Assembly (NCBI RefSeq): GCF_900107255.1
Contig: NZ_FNPH01000001.1
Coordinates: 806,001-870,000 of the forward strand
Source of the DNA: Micromonospora pattaloongensis
Lineage (GTDB): Bacteria > Actinomycetota > Actinomycetes > Mycobacteriales > Micromonosporaceae
Direction: 5' to 3'
Length of the DNA: 64,000 nt
Shown here: piece after piece, positions 44,262-52,587 of the stretch
Position numbering within the stretch: position 1 is the stretch's first letter
Layout of the letters: each line of letters begins with the position of its first letter
Notes under the pieces: generated by a model
What the model was told of the DNA's origin: nothing
What the model saw: the letters and a program-made list of their open reading frames with translations, nothing else
Database searches by the model: none
Program-made: the position numbers and the translations under genes

Positions 44262-44962
44262 GACCGGTCCTGCTGGTCGTGGCGAAGGCCCCGGTGGCCG
44301 GCGCCGTCAAGACGCGGCTGTGCCCGCCGGCCACACCGGCGCAGGCGGCCGGGATCGCGGCCGCGGCGCTGCTGGACACGCTCGACGTGGTCGCCGCGAC
44401 CGGCGCCACCGCCGCGCTGGCGCTGACCGGGGAGCTGCGCCACGCCAACCGGTCGGCCGGGATCGCGCGGGCCCTGCGCGGCTGGACGGTCTTCGGGCAG
44501 CGCGGCGCGACCTTCGCCGATCGGCTCGCCGCGGCGCACGCCGAGGTGGCGGCCCGGTTTCCGGGACGCCCCGTCCTGCAGCTCGGCATGGACACCCCGC
44601 ACGTGCCCGCCGTCGTCCTGGACAGCGCGCTGCGGCAGCTCGCCGACGGGGCGGAGGCCCTGCTGGGGGCGGCCACCGACGGCGGCTGGTGGGCGTTGGG
44701 GCTGCGGCGGCCGGACGACGCCGTGGCGCTGCGGACGGTTCCGATGTCGCGGCCGGACACCGGGGCGCGCACCGCGCGGGCGTTGCGGGACCGGGGGCTG
44801 AGGCCGCGCGCACTACCTGTGCTGTCTGATGTGGACACGATGGCGGACGCGCTCGTCGCCGCCGCGGCCGTGCCGCACCGCCGGTTCGCCGCCGCCGTAC
44901 GCGAGGTCTTCGCCCCCACCGCGGCACGCGCTAGCTCTCCCGCTCGCCCCGCACCGTCGTGA
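44258..44962 (+). CDS. TIGR04282/DUF2064-type nucleotidyl/glycosyltransferase-like protein
   Basis: A 234-aa protein of the DUF2064 family, GT-A-like. It has LLVVAKAPVAGAVKTRLCPP (activated-sugar-binding loop like that of CofC/MobA), LAAAHAEVAARFPGRPVLQL, GMDTPHVPAVVLDSALRQLA and GAATDGGWWALGLRRPDD. The conserved GMDxP and DGGWW motifs define the family, which often sits beside a GT2 gene as here. The biochemical role is not established. GTG start coupled to the GT2 gene. The last 32 nt overlap the convergent sugar-transferase gene. Confidence 0.88.
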   Translation: MRPVLLVVAKAPVAGAVKTRLCPPATPAQAAGIAAAALLDTLDVVAATGATAALALTGELRHANRSAGIARALRGWTVFGQRGATFADRLAAAHAEVAARFPGRPVLQLGMDTPHVPAVVLDSALRQLADGAEALLGAATDGGWWALGLRRPDDAVALRTVPMSRPDTGARTARALRDRGLRPRALPVLSDVDTMADALVAAAAVPHRRFAAAVREVFAPTAARASSPARPAPS

Positions 44963-45830
44963 CCACCGCCCGACCCAACATCCGGACGTCCATCCCGACG
45001 CTCATCCGCCGGATGTAGACCTTGTCCTTGCGCAGCCGCTCCGCCGGCGCGATGTGGTACTTCTCGATCTGGGCGATGCAGGCGATGCCGGGCCGGACGA
45101 CGTGCCGCTCCGCGAAGCCCGGGATCTCCTCCAGATACCGCTGCACCAGCACCGTGCGCAGCGGCCGCGGCCCGACGATGCTCATCGACCCGTTCAGCAC
45201 GTTGACCAGCTCCGGCAGCTCGTCGACGTGCCAGCGCCGCAGCCACCGGCCGCACCGCAGCGTCCGCGGATCGCACGCCGGCGACGCGATCGGTCCGGTC
45301 AGCCGCTCCGCGTCGTAGCGCATGCTCCGGAACTTCAGCTGCCGGAACGTCACGCCGCCCCGACCCACCGAGTTCTTGATGAACAGGATCGGCCCGGGCT
45401 CCTCGAACCAGATCAGCAGCGCGACGACTATCCACAGTGGCGCGGTGACGGCCAGCCCGAGTAGCGCGAGCGTGACGTCGAGGACGCGCTTGAGGCGCGG
45501 CTCGGCCGGATACCGCAGGCCGGCGTGGTAGGCGAGGACCTTCTGCCGGACGCCCGGCGAGGGCGGGGCGTTCTCCTCCGCCAGCCCGACGGTGGAGGTC
45601 GTGGTCACGAGCCCGCCGAGGAAGGCCCCGGCCACCGTCGCCAGCGAGGCGCGCGACGGAACACCGCCGCTCCAGTGGGACCAGCACCAGACGGGCACGG
45701 CGAGGCCGACGCTGGCCAGGACGGATCTGCGGTACGTCCACGGCGGCACGGTCCAGCGGGACCGCCGCCGGTGGGCGCGGGTCGTGGCCACGGTCAGCAG
45801 GAGCGAGGCCAGGAACAGCCACACGTCCAT
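44931..45830 (-). CDS. Exopolysaccharide polyprenyl-phosphate sugar-1-phosphate transferase
   Basis: A 299-aa initiating transferase (bacterial sugar transferase family). Two N-terminal helices lie in residues 1-75. A further hydrophobic helix, LDVTLALLGLAVTAPLWIVV, comes just before the catalytic domain. Landmarks there are KNSVGRGGVTFRQLKFRSMR, LRRWHVDELPELVNVLNGSM with SIVGPRP, and RPGIACIAQI. It moves a sugar phosphate from a UDP-sugar to undecaprenyl phosphate. It is shorter than typical WbaP/EpsE proteins because the N-terminal CoA-binding-like domain is missing. It lies 26 nt downstream of asnB in the same direction, so probably in one operon. Confidence 0.92.
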   Translation of the reverse strand: MDVWLFLASLLLTVATTRAHRRRSRWTVPPWTYRRSVLASVGLAVPVWCWSHWSGGVPSRASLATVAGAFLGGLVTTTSTVGLAEENAPPSPGVRQKVLAYHAGLRYPAEPRLKRVLDVTLALLGLAVTAPLWIVVALLIWFEEPGPILFIKNSVGRGGVTFRQLKFRSMRYDAERLTGPIASPACDPRTLRCGRWLRRWHVDELPELVNVLNGSMSIVGPRPLRTVLVQRYLEEIPGFAERHVVRPGIACIAQIEKYHIAPAERLRKDKVYIRRMSVGMDVRMLGRAVVTTVRGERES

Positions 45831-45856
45831 GACGCCCCCATCGTCGGACTGCTCGG

Positions 45857-47743
45857 CTATCGGTACGCCTTGTGCTCTTCCACCCAGAGGCTGAACATCA
45901 GCAGCGTCCAGAGCTCCCGGCTGTGTTCGGCGGTGCGCTCCATGTGCTGGGTGACGAGCCGGTCCACCTCCTCGAAGCGCAGGTACCCCTGCCGTTCGAC
46001 CACCGCGCGGCTCAGGTACTCCGCGACGAGCGGGCGGAACACCCCGGTCAGCCAGCGCGGCAGGGGGGCGTTGAAGCCCTTCTTGCGCATCGTGGCGATC
46101 TTCGGTGGCAGCGCGTCCGCCATCGCGTCCCGGAGCAGGCGCTTCGGTCGGTAGCCGGGCATCTTGAGCCGGCCGGGCAGGGAGAACGCGAACTCGGCGA
46201 CCGGGGTGGCGAGCAGCGGCACCCGCACCTCCAGCGAATGCGCCATGCTCAGCCGGTCCATCTTCGCGAGCACGTCCTCGACGAGGTAGACGTTGGCGTC
46301 GGTGTACTGGAAACGGGTCAACGCGTCGAAGCGGTCCCCGGCCAGATAGTGCGGCTCGTGCGTCTCGTACGCGTCGACGACCTCGGCGTACAGGTCGGGT
46401 CGGAGCAGCCGCGCCTTGCGCGCCTCGCGGAAGACGACCCGCCACAGGTAGTGGCTGCGGGCCGGGTCCTCCAGCGCGTTCTCGACGAAACGGCGGGCTC
46501 GGAAGTCCAGGCTCGCCCGCGCGTGCGAGGTCGGCATGAAGCGCAGCAGCTCCGGTGCGAGCCGGCCGGTCAGCGCGCGCGGCAGATAGCGGTAGTAGCG
46601 GGCGAGCTTGTCGGCCTTGTACGAGTGGTAGCCGGCGAACAACTCGTCCCCGCCGTCGCCGCTCAACGCCACCGTCACGTGTTCGCGCGCCAGCTGACAC
46701 AGGTAGTACGTCGGCACCATCGACGGGTCGGCGAACGGCTCGTCGAAGCTCGGCGCTATCCGGTTCACCACGTCCTCGGCGCGCGGCTCCACCGCCAGGT
46801 CGGTGTGGTTCGTGCGCAGGTGCCGAGCCACCAGCGCCGCCTCGGGCCGCTCGTCGTACGACCGGTCCGGGAAGCCCACGGTGAACGTGCGGAGCATCCC
46901 GTCGGGGCGCGCCCGCCGGGCGGCCGCGACCACGGACGTGGAGTCGATCCCGCCGCTCATGAAGAACCCGAGCGGCACGTCCGCCATCAGGTGCCGCTCG
47001 ACGCTGTCGGTGACCAACTGGCGCAGCGTCCGCTCCGCCGCGTCCCGCGACAGGTCCGCGCGCTGCTCGTGCCGCGCCAGGTCCCAGTACCGCCGCGTGC
47101 GGCAGACGCCGTTCTCCCAGATCAGCGTGGTGGCGGGCGGCAGTTTACGGATCTCGTGGTAAATGCTGCGCGGGCCCGGGACGTACATCAGCGACAGGTA
47201 GTTGCTCAGCGCCTGCGGATCGAGCGTGACCGACACGCCGGCGGCGAGGATCGCCCGGATCTCGGACCCGAACACCAGGCCGGTCGGGGACGAGGCGTAG
47301 TAGAGCGGCTTGATCCCGATCCGGTCGCGGCACAGCACGAGCCGCTGCGCGGCCTCATCGAAGACGGCGATCGCGAACATTCCTTCGAGTCGGCCCGGGA
47401 AGTCCGGTCCGTGCTCCTCGTACAGGTGCGGGATCACCTCTGAATCCGCCGCGGATTCGAAGCGGTGCCCGCGACGCATCAGCTCCCGGCGGAGCGCGAC
47501 GTGATTGTAGATTTCGCCGTTGAACACGGCGTGGATGTTCTTTCCCTCGTTGCGGACCGGCTGCCGGCCGGACCTGACGTCCACCACCGCCAACCGCCGC
47601 ATCGCCAGGCCGGCATTACCGGTGACGTACATTCCCTCGTCGTCGGGGCCGCGATGGGAAAGAGTGCGGCACATCGCGAGTAGACGATCCGGATCCACCA
47701 GTCGGGTATTCGGGTCATAAACCATGCCAGAGATACCGCACAT
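45857..47743 (-). CDS. asnB: Asparagine synthetase B-type glutamine amidotransferase
   Basis: A 628-aa two-domain enzyme. MCGISGMVYD exposes Cys2 as the glutaminase nucleophile after Met removal. LSHRGPDDEG, FNGEIYNH and ADSEVI build the Ntn site. The synthetase domain has the PP-loop FFMSGGIDSTSVVAAARRAR and ALSGDGGDELFAGYHSYKAD. These features fit AsnB proteins, including those in exopolysaccharide clusters that amidate sugar acids rather than make asparagine. The flanking sugar transferase and WecG genes favour that role, but asparagine synthesis cannot be excluded. The ATG follows GCGAGGGGGC. Confidence 0.93.
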   Translation of the reverse strand: MCGISGMVYDPNTRLVDPDRLLAMCRTLSHRGPDDEGMYVTGNAGLAMRRLAVVDVRSGRQPVRNEGKNIHAVFNGEIYNHVALRRELMRRGHRFESAADSEVIPHLYEEHGPDFPGRLEGMFAIAVFDEAAQRLVLCRDRIGIKPLYYASSPTGLVFGSEIRAILAAGVSVTLDPQALSNYLSLMYVPGPRSIYHEIRKLPPATTLIWENGVCRTRRYWDLARHEQRADLSRDAAERTLRQLVTDSVERHLMADVPLGFFMSGGIDSTSVVAAARRARPDGMLRTFTVGFPDRSYDERPEAALVARHLRTNHTDLAVEPRAEDVVNRIAPSFDEPFADPSMVPTYYLCQLAREHVTVALSGDGGDELFAGYHSYKADKLARYYRYLPRALTGRLAPELLRFMPTSHARASLDFRARRFVENALEDPARSHYLWRVVFREARKARLLRPDLYAEVVDAYETHEPHYLAGDRFDALTRFQYTDANVYLVEDVLAKMDRLSMAHSLEVRVPLLATPVAEFAFSLPGRLKMPGYRPKRLLRDAMADALPPKIATMRKKGFNAPLPRWLTGVFRPLVAEYLSRAVVERQGYLRFEEVDRLVTQHMERTAEHSRELWTLLMFSLWVEEHKAYR

Positions 47744-47952
47744 GCCCCCTCGCTAACTGTCCGGTCGCCCCGTGCGCTGTGCGGCGAATGTGCCGTGCGA
47801 ATCGCATTCAGCCTGACACGGGCGGGGGGTGGTTGACCGGCGGTCCGCGCGATACCGCCCTGTCGGGCAGCGCCGCCGGGCCTTCGGCGTCGGGACGGAC
47901 CGCGGGTGCGTACCGGGACGTCCGACACGACCGGCGGCGAAACGGTCACGGC

Positions 47953-48807
47953 TCACAGCGGAACGATGTCCGCCCGGTCGCCTCGCGGTGGCGGGGGACA
48001 CGGTTGCCACAGCCGCGTCGCCTGCGCCGCCAGCCGCACGAGATAGCCGAGATTGAGCCCGAGGTAGCGCCGCCAGAGTCGCCCCGGCTCCATTGCGAGC
48101 CGCCAGCACCAGGCCAGCCCCGACCGCTGCATCCACAGTGGAGCGGGTCGCAGCCGTCCGGCGTGGTAGTCGAACGCCGCCCCGACGGCCAGCAGCGGCA
48201 CGTCCAGCAGCGGCCGCATCGCGGCGACGAAAACCTCCTGGCGTGGGCAGCCCAGTCCGACGAGCACCAGCCGGGCGCTCGAGGCGCGGATCCGCTCCGC
48301 GACGGCGATCTCCTCGCCGGGCCGTGCGGTCCGGAACTTCGACGGTTCCGCCCCGGCGATCCGGAGCCCGGGGACAACGTGGCGCAGTGAGCGGGACAGC
48401 GCCCCGAGGATCTCCGGCGTGGAGCCGTACAGATAGACGGGAAGGTGCTCGCCGGCCATCCCGCGGAGCACGCGGAGCGTCAGCTCCGGACCGCTGACCC
48501 ACTCGCGCAACCCCGCCCCGTGCAGCAGATTCAACGCCCACCGCACCGGCTGCCCGTCCGGGGCGACGACGTCCAGGCCGTTCAGCCGCGCGTTGTGCGC
48601 CGGCTCCCGTACCCCGGTCATCACGCCGTGCACCGCGAGCGCCGTCACGGCCAGCGGCCGGCGCGCGCGGGCCGCCTCCAGGACCCGGCGGACCACCGCG
48701 TCGTAGTCGACGACGTCGACCAGCACGCCGAGCACGTTCCGTTTGCCCCCGTGCCCGTAGGCGTCCGCCTCCCGCGGCCCGTCGTCGGTGATCCGCCCGC
48801 GCTCCAT
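47953..48807 (-). CDS. WecG/TagA/CpsF-family glycosyltransferase (GT26)
   Basis: A 284-aa enzyme. It has KRNVLGVLVDVVDYDAVVRR, LNGLDVVAPDGQPVRWALNL (D-x-D-G motif), YLYGSTPEILGALSRSLRHV, LVLVGLGCPRQEVFVAAMRP and VGAAFDYHAGRLRPAPLWMQ, all family hallmarks. These enzymes add the second sugar to an undecaprenyl-PP-linked monosaccharide, fitting the initiating transferase nearby. TACTGT ends 7 nt before the ATG and no Shine-Dalgarno is present, so the mRNA may be leaderless. The downstream 209-nt gap to asnB holds the asnB promoter region. Confidence 0.92.
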   Translation of the reverse strand: MERGRITDDGPREADAYGHGGKRNVLGVLVDVVDYDAVVRRVLEAARARRPLAVTALAVHGVMTGVREPAHNARLNGLDVVAPDGQPVRWALNLLHGAGLREWVSGPELTLRVLRGMAGEHLPVYLYGSTPEILGALSRSLRHVVPGLRIAGAEPSKFRTARPGEEIAVAERIRASSARLVLVGLGCPRQEVFVAAMRPLLDVPLLAVGAAFDYHAGRLRPAPLWMQRSGLAWCWRLAMEPGRLWRRYLGLNLGYLVRLAAQATRLWQPCPPPPRGDRADIVPL

Positions 48808-48882
48808 CGGTGCGACAGTAGAGGCGGTGCCGCCGCCGGGGCCCCGGCCCTCGCCGACCCGGACCCCGACGGATGACGCCGG

Positions 48883-49095
48883 CTAGACCCCCGCCTCGTC
48901 CTCGTCCTCCGAACTGCTCTCCGCGACCGGCCGAGCGGCCGGCCCGTACGGCGACACCTGCTCCGGCGGCACCGGCCGCGCCCCGCCGCCCTGCGCCCCC
49001 GGCGCACGCCGGTCCCCCGGACGCGGCGTCTTGCTCTCCTGCACCAGGGGATTCGTCCCGGTGCGGCGCATCTCCGGCTGTTGCACGTTGGTCAT
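48883..49095 (-). CDS. Small disordered acidic-tailed protein (70 aa)
   Basis: MTNVQQPEMRRTGTNPLVQE, then a Gly/Pro-rich middle and an acidic end (SSSEDEDEAGV). It has no hydrophobic segment, is probably intrinsically disordered, and the family was not recognised. The ATG at 49095 is supported by AGAGGAAGCGGAC upstream; an earlier in-frame start is less likely. Confidence 0.6.
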   Translation of the reverse strand: MTNVQQPEMRRTGTNPLVQESKTPRPGDRRAPGAQGGGARPVPPEQVSPYGPAARPVAESSSEDEDEAGV

Positions 49096-49171
49096 GTCCG
49101 CTTCCTCTCGCTGGCGGAGTCGGAACTGTTCTGTATCGGGTACCCCGGCCGAACGCGGGTAACCGGGACGG

Positions 49172-49810
49172 GTGAGCAAGGATCACGAACTGGTGACGGC
49201 GCTGCTCGACCGGCACGGACGCACGTACGCCGAGGAGGCCGGCATCCGGCTGGCCGACCGTCCGGAGCCGCTCTACCAGCTGCTGGTGCTGACGACGGTG
49301 CTGAGCACCCGCATCCGGGCCGGCATGGGCATCGCCGCGGCGCGGGAGCTCTTCGCCGCGGGATACCGCTCCGCCGGGCGGATGGCGCAGGCGGGCTGGC
49401 AGGAGCGGGTGGACGCGCTCGGGCGCGGGCACTACCGGCGGTACGACGAACGGACCGCGACGATGCTGGGCGAGAGCGCGCAGCTCTGCCTCGACCGGTG
49501 GAGGGGCGACCTGCGCCGCCTGCACGCCGCGGCGGACGGCGACCTCGGCAGGCTGCGCGGGCTGCTCGACGAGTTTCCCGGCATCGGTGCCACGGGGACG
49601 GACATCTTCCTGCGCGAGGTGCAGGTGGTGTGGCCGGACGTCCGGCCGTACGCGGACCGGCGGGTGGTCGCCGGGGCGCAGCGGGTGCGGCTGCCGGATT
49701 CGGCAGACCGACTCGCCGCGCTCACCGACGACGGGGACTTTCCGCGGCTGGCCTCCGCGCTGGTGCGGGTGTCGCTCGACGCGAAGCTCGCCGACGAGCT
49801 GACCCGGTGA
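49172..49810 (+). CDS. HhH-GPD superfamily protein (endonuclease III-like, reduced)
   Basis: A 212-aa protein with the endonuclease III fold: LYQLLVLTTVLSTRIRAGMG in the helical core and the hairpin LLDEFPGIGATGTDIFLREV, then VRPYADRRVV. Compared with Nth (LPGVGRKTAN...VDTH), the catalytic Lys is replaced by Thr while the Asp is kept. The C-terminal four-Cys iron-sulfur loop is missing. It may be a monofunctional glycosylase or a non-catalytic DNA-binding protein. It starts with GTG at 49172 behind a weak GGGACGG. Confidence 0.82.
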   Translation: MSKDHELVTALLDRHGRTYAEEAGIRLADRPEPLYQLLVLTTVLSTRIRAGMGIAAARELFAAGYRSAGRMAQAGWQERVDALGRGHYRRYDERTATMLGESAQLCLDRWRGDLRRLHAAADGDLGRLRGLLDEFPGIGATGTDIFLREVQVVWPDVRPYADRRVVAGAQRVRLPDSADRLAALTDDGDFPRLASALVRVSLDAKLADELTR

Positions 49811-49816
49811 GCGCCG

Positions 49817-50302
49817 TCAGCGGCGGCTGCTCAACCGGTTCCAGGTGGCCGCGCTCGCCAGCCCGTACGCGAGGTGCGGGCCGATGTCGGAGAGCCAGTC
49901 GTTGCGGCTCCACCGACGCGGGTTCGTGACGCCGAGCGCGGTCAGCGGGGTGTTGGCGGCGACCATCGCGGCGGCCCCGAGCAGGACCGCCGCCACGGGC
50001 AGGGGCACACGCCGCCCCTTGGTGAGCAGCGCGAACGCCACCGAGGTGGTCAGGCCGATCCCGTACCCGAGCAGCGGCCCCAGCCCGGAGCGCCGGTTCG
50101 ACGCCTGCTGCTCGGGGCCGAGGTCGAGCTCGGTGACCTCGGCGAGCTTCGCCACGCTCTGTTGACTGGTGCTGCTCGGCGGTCGGGCCCGCACCGTCAT
50201 GTCCAGGTAGGTGGCGGCGTCGATGGCGAGGGTGCCGACCGCGCCGGCGACGATCCCGTCGACCACGTGAGTCCGGCCTCCCGTCGTCTGGCCTCGGGTC
50301 AT
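49817..50302 (-). CDS. Hypothetical three-helix membrane protein
   Basis: A 161-aa protein with hydrophobic segments VVDGIVAGAVGTLAIDAATY, GPLLGYGIGLTTSVAFALLT and LPVAAVLLGAAAMVAANTPL, joined by polar loops. The C-terminal DIGPHLAYGLASAATWNRLS is conserved-looking. I do not recognise a function. The ATG overlaps the stop of the upstream small gene (ATGA), so the two form a coupled pair. Confidence 0.75.
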   Translation of the reverse strand: MTRGQTTGGRTHVVDGIVAGAVGTLAIDAATYLDMTVRARPPSSTSQQSVAKLAEVTELDLGPEQQASNRRSGLGPLLGYGIGLTTSVAFALLTKGRRVPLPVAAVLLGAAAMVAANTPLTALGVTNPRRWSRNDWLSDIGPHLAYGLASAATWNRLSSRR

Positions 50303-50505
50303 CTCGGCTCACCCCGCCCCCGCTCCCCCTTCGGGCCGAGCCCACGGGGACCCCGGACGAATCCCTGCGCGCCGCGGTCCTCCTGGAGGATCTCGTTCGC
50401 GACGTCGTTCGCGTCGTCGTCGACGGCCTGTCCGGCGTTCTCGAGCGAATGACGCAGCCGCGCACGCTTGATGTCGTACGCGTTGCTGCCGGGCCGTGCT
50501 GGCAT
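50299..50505 (-). CDS. Small conserved hypothetical protein (68 aa)
   Basis: MPARPGSNAYDIKRARLRHS with LENAGQAVDDDANDVANEIL, a helical segment, then a Gly/Arg-rich tail. Similar small proteins beginning SNAYD-K-RAR are familiar from actinobacterial genomes but have no known role. The ATG follows GGGAGGCCGCCAG. Translationally coupled to the membrane protein gene downstream. Confidence 0.7.
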   Translation of the reverse strand: MPARPGSNAYDIKRARLRHSLENAGQAVDDDANDVANEILQEDRGAQGFVRGPRGLGPKGERGRGEPR

Positions 50506-50598
50506 CTGGCGGCCTCCCGTCGTGTGCGGCTCTTCTGCCCACCCGAGTACCCCGCCAGGTCCGGCCCATGCGACGCGGGCTCTGCTCCGCTTCCGGCG

Positions 50599-52440
50599 TC
50601 AGATCGGCTGGCGCTGCGGCGCGGGGTCGACGCCGAACTCCTCGTGCGGCGGCAGCCCCCGCCACCGCGCGGCCCCGGTGTCCAGCAGATAGCCGTCGCC
50701 GCCCCGGCCGGGTTGTCCCTGGCCACGGCGGCGGTGGACGTAGCCGAGCGGATGCGTCCGGTAGATCCGCCCGCCGTGCCGGATGACCCGTTCGAACAGC
50801 GCCCGCTCCGGCGACCGCGGCGCCGGGCGCCATCCGCCCACCGCCTCCAGGTCGCCCCGCGAGATCAGCATCGCGCCGCCCGCGACGACCTCGGTCTCCG
50901 ACTCCGCCACGCCGGGCCGCCGAACCGTCGTGTCGAGCGGCGGCAGGTGCACGAACTCGGCGGCCTTGCCGACCAGCGTCGCGCCCGAGTAGTGCCGGGC
51001 GAGCACGAGGTCCCAGACGTGTTCCGGCCCGTAGCTGTCGCCGTCGGCGAACGTGCTGATCAGGCTGCCGGCGGCCCGTGCGGTCAGCGCGCCCAGCGCC
51101 GCGCCGAGGCCGAGACCGGCGGGCAGCGGCACGAGCTCGATCCGCCGGTCGTGGACGGGGAGCTGTGCCGGCGGGGCCACCCCGTACAGCCCGACGATGA
51201 TCTCCAGCTCCGGGTAGGTCTGCGCGGCGATCGCGTCCAGCACGGCCGGGAGCGCCGTGGACCGGCGGGTCAGCAGGACGGCGCTGACCGACGGCGGCCG
51301 GGCGAGGGCGGGAAAGGTCGCGCCGGCCGCGCGGGGCAGCGCGAGCCCGGTGGCGTGGCCGCGCAGCGCCGCACGGCGCTGCCGGACGCTCTGCGCCTCC
51401 GCGCCGAGGGCGTCGGTCGGCGCCGGGCGGGCGGCCAGCAGGGCACGCAGGGCCGGGTCGAGCAGCTCGGCCACCGCCGGCGGCAACGCGGGTACGTCTA
51501 GGACGACGCCGGTCATCGCCAACTGCACCAGCAGGGTGGCGGCGCCGACGGCGTCCCGCTCCGGCAGCCGCGGACAGCGCACCCGACCGACCCGGCGCAG
51601 CCGGGCGACCGTCCCGACGTCCAGCGTCGGGCCGCGCAGCACGATCGATTCGCCGACCGGGCGGGGCCCGCCCGCCGGCCCGGACTCCAGCACCACGCGC
51701 GGGGCGCCGGGCTGGTAGCAGGAGCCGCGGCGGCCGACCGGGTTGACCCGCTCCGCGTCCACCAGGATCAGCGGCCCGGTCGGGGCGTGGGCCACGTGCC
51801 GCGTCGAGGTGTACGCGACGGCGTAGCGCGGCTCGGCCGGCTCGGCGGCCCGGGCCGCGGTGGTCGGCAGCTGCCGCGGGTCGGGCGGCGGCGTCCCCGT
51901 CCCGCCGGGGCGCAGCAGCAGGTCGTGCGGGCGGATCTCCGGGTTCGGCGCGAGGTCACCGGCGACGACCCGGTTACCGGGGTGGGCGGGCAGGTACGCG
52001 GGCAGCAGGCCGTGGGCGGTCACGTCGGCGCTGCCCGGCGCGGGCAGCGGCGCGGTCGGGGCCAGCGCGGGCAGCGCCGCGGCGATGAGATCGCGCAGCG
52101 GGGCCGGCGCGCCGACCCGGAGGCCGACCCGGGCCGTGCCGCGCCCACCGGCCGGGAGCCGGACCCGGTAACGGAGAAGGTGGTCGAGCACGCCGATCCG
52201 GCCCGACCAGTCCCGGTGCGGGGCGCGCCACCGGGCCACCAGGACCAGGAGCCGCCGCGCGGGCCCCAGGGTCGCCGGGTCGCTCGTCAGGTCGCGCAGC
52301 CGTGCCACCGATCCGGCGACCACGACGACGCTGCCGGAGCCGGGCGGCAGCCGCGCGACGCGTGCCCCGACGAGCCGGTCCAGTCGCTCCCCCGGCGTCG
52401 GTCGCGGAAACCCCGTCAGCCGCCACACGACCCCGACCAT
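50599..52440 (-). CDS. Large family 2 glycosyltransferase with unknown N-terminal domain
   Basis: A 613-aa protein. Residues 385-610 are a GT2 domain: VSAVLLTRRSTALPAVLDAI, AAQTYPELEIIVGLYGVAPP, ISTFADGDSYGPEHVWDLVL (D-x-D), GAMLISRGDLEAVGGW and a closing YRTHPLGYVHRRRG. The N-terminal 380 residues have no recognised family but include VLRGPTLDVGTVARLRRVGR and a segment suited to nucleotide or glycan binding. Similar two-part GTs occur in actinobacterial surface-glycan loci. ATG 52440 was chosen; GTG 52446 is an alternative and neither has a strong ribosome-binding site. Confidence 0.8.
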   Translation of the reverse strand: MVGVVWRLTGFPRPTPGERLDRLVGARVARLPPGSGSVVVVAGSVARLRDLTSDPATLGPARRLLVLVARWRAPHRDWSGRIGVLDHLLRYRVRLPAGGRGTARVGLRVGAPAPLRDLIAAALPALAPTAPLPAPGSADVTAHGLLPAYLPAHPGNRVVAGDLAPNPEIRPHDLLLRPGGTGTPPPDPRQLPTTAARAAEPAEPRYAVAYTSTRHVAHAPTGPLILVDAERVNPVGRRGSCYQPGAPRVVLESGPAGGPRPVGESIVLRGPTLDVGTVARLRRVGRVRCPRLPERDAVGAATLLVQLAMTGVVLDVPALPPAVAELLDPALRALLAARPAPTDALGAEAQSVRQRRAALRGHATGLALPRAAGATFPALARPPSVSAVLLTRRSTALPAVLDAIAAQTYPELEIIVGLYGVAPPAQLPVHDRRIELVPLPAGLGLGAALGALTARAAGSLISTFADGDSYGPEHVWDLVLARHYSGATLVGKAAEFVHLPPLDTTVRRPGVAESETEVVAGGAMLISRGDLEAVGGWRPAPRSPERALFERVIRHGGRIYRTHPLGYVHRRRGQGQPGRGGDGYLLDTGAARWRGLPPHEEFGVDPAPQRQPI

Positions 52441-52587
52441 AACCACGCCACCACCGCGCCGTTCCCGCCTTTCCCGTCGATCAAGGAGCTGGTCACGCCA
52501 TGGCGGGGACCGCGCGGCCGACGACGCTGTGCGACACTCCGCCGCGGGCAAATCTTCGTGAATGAATCTCAACACGCGGGAGCAGAT

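Noticed and set aside
45857-46700. Upstream extension of the sugar-transferase frame to 46700
   Set aside because: It lies antiparallel in frame within asnB coding sequence; the ATG at 45830 gives the expected N-terminal membrane helix.
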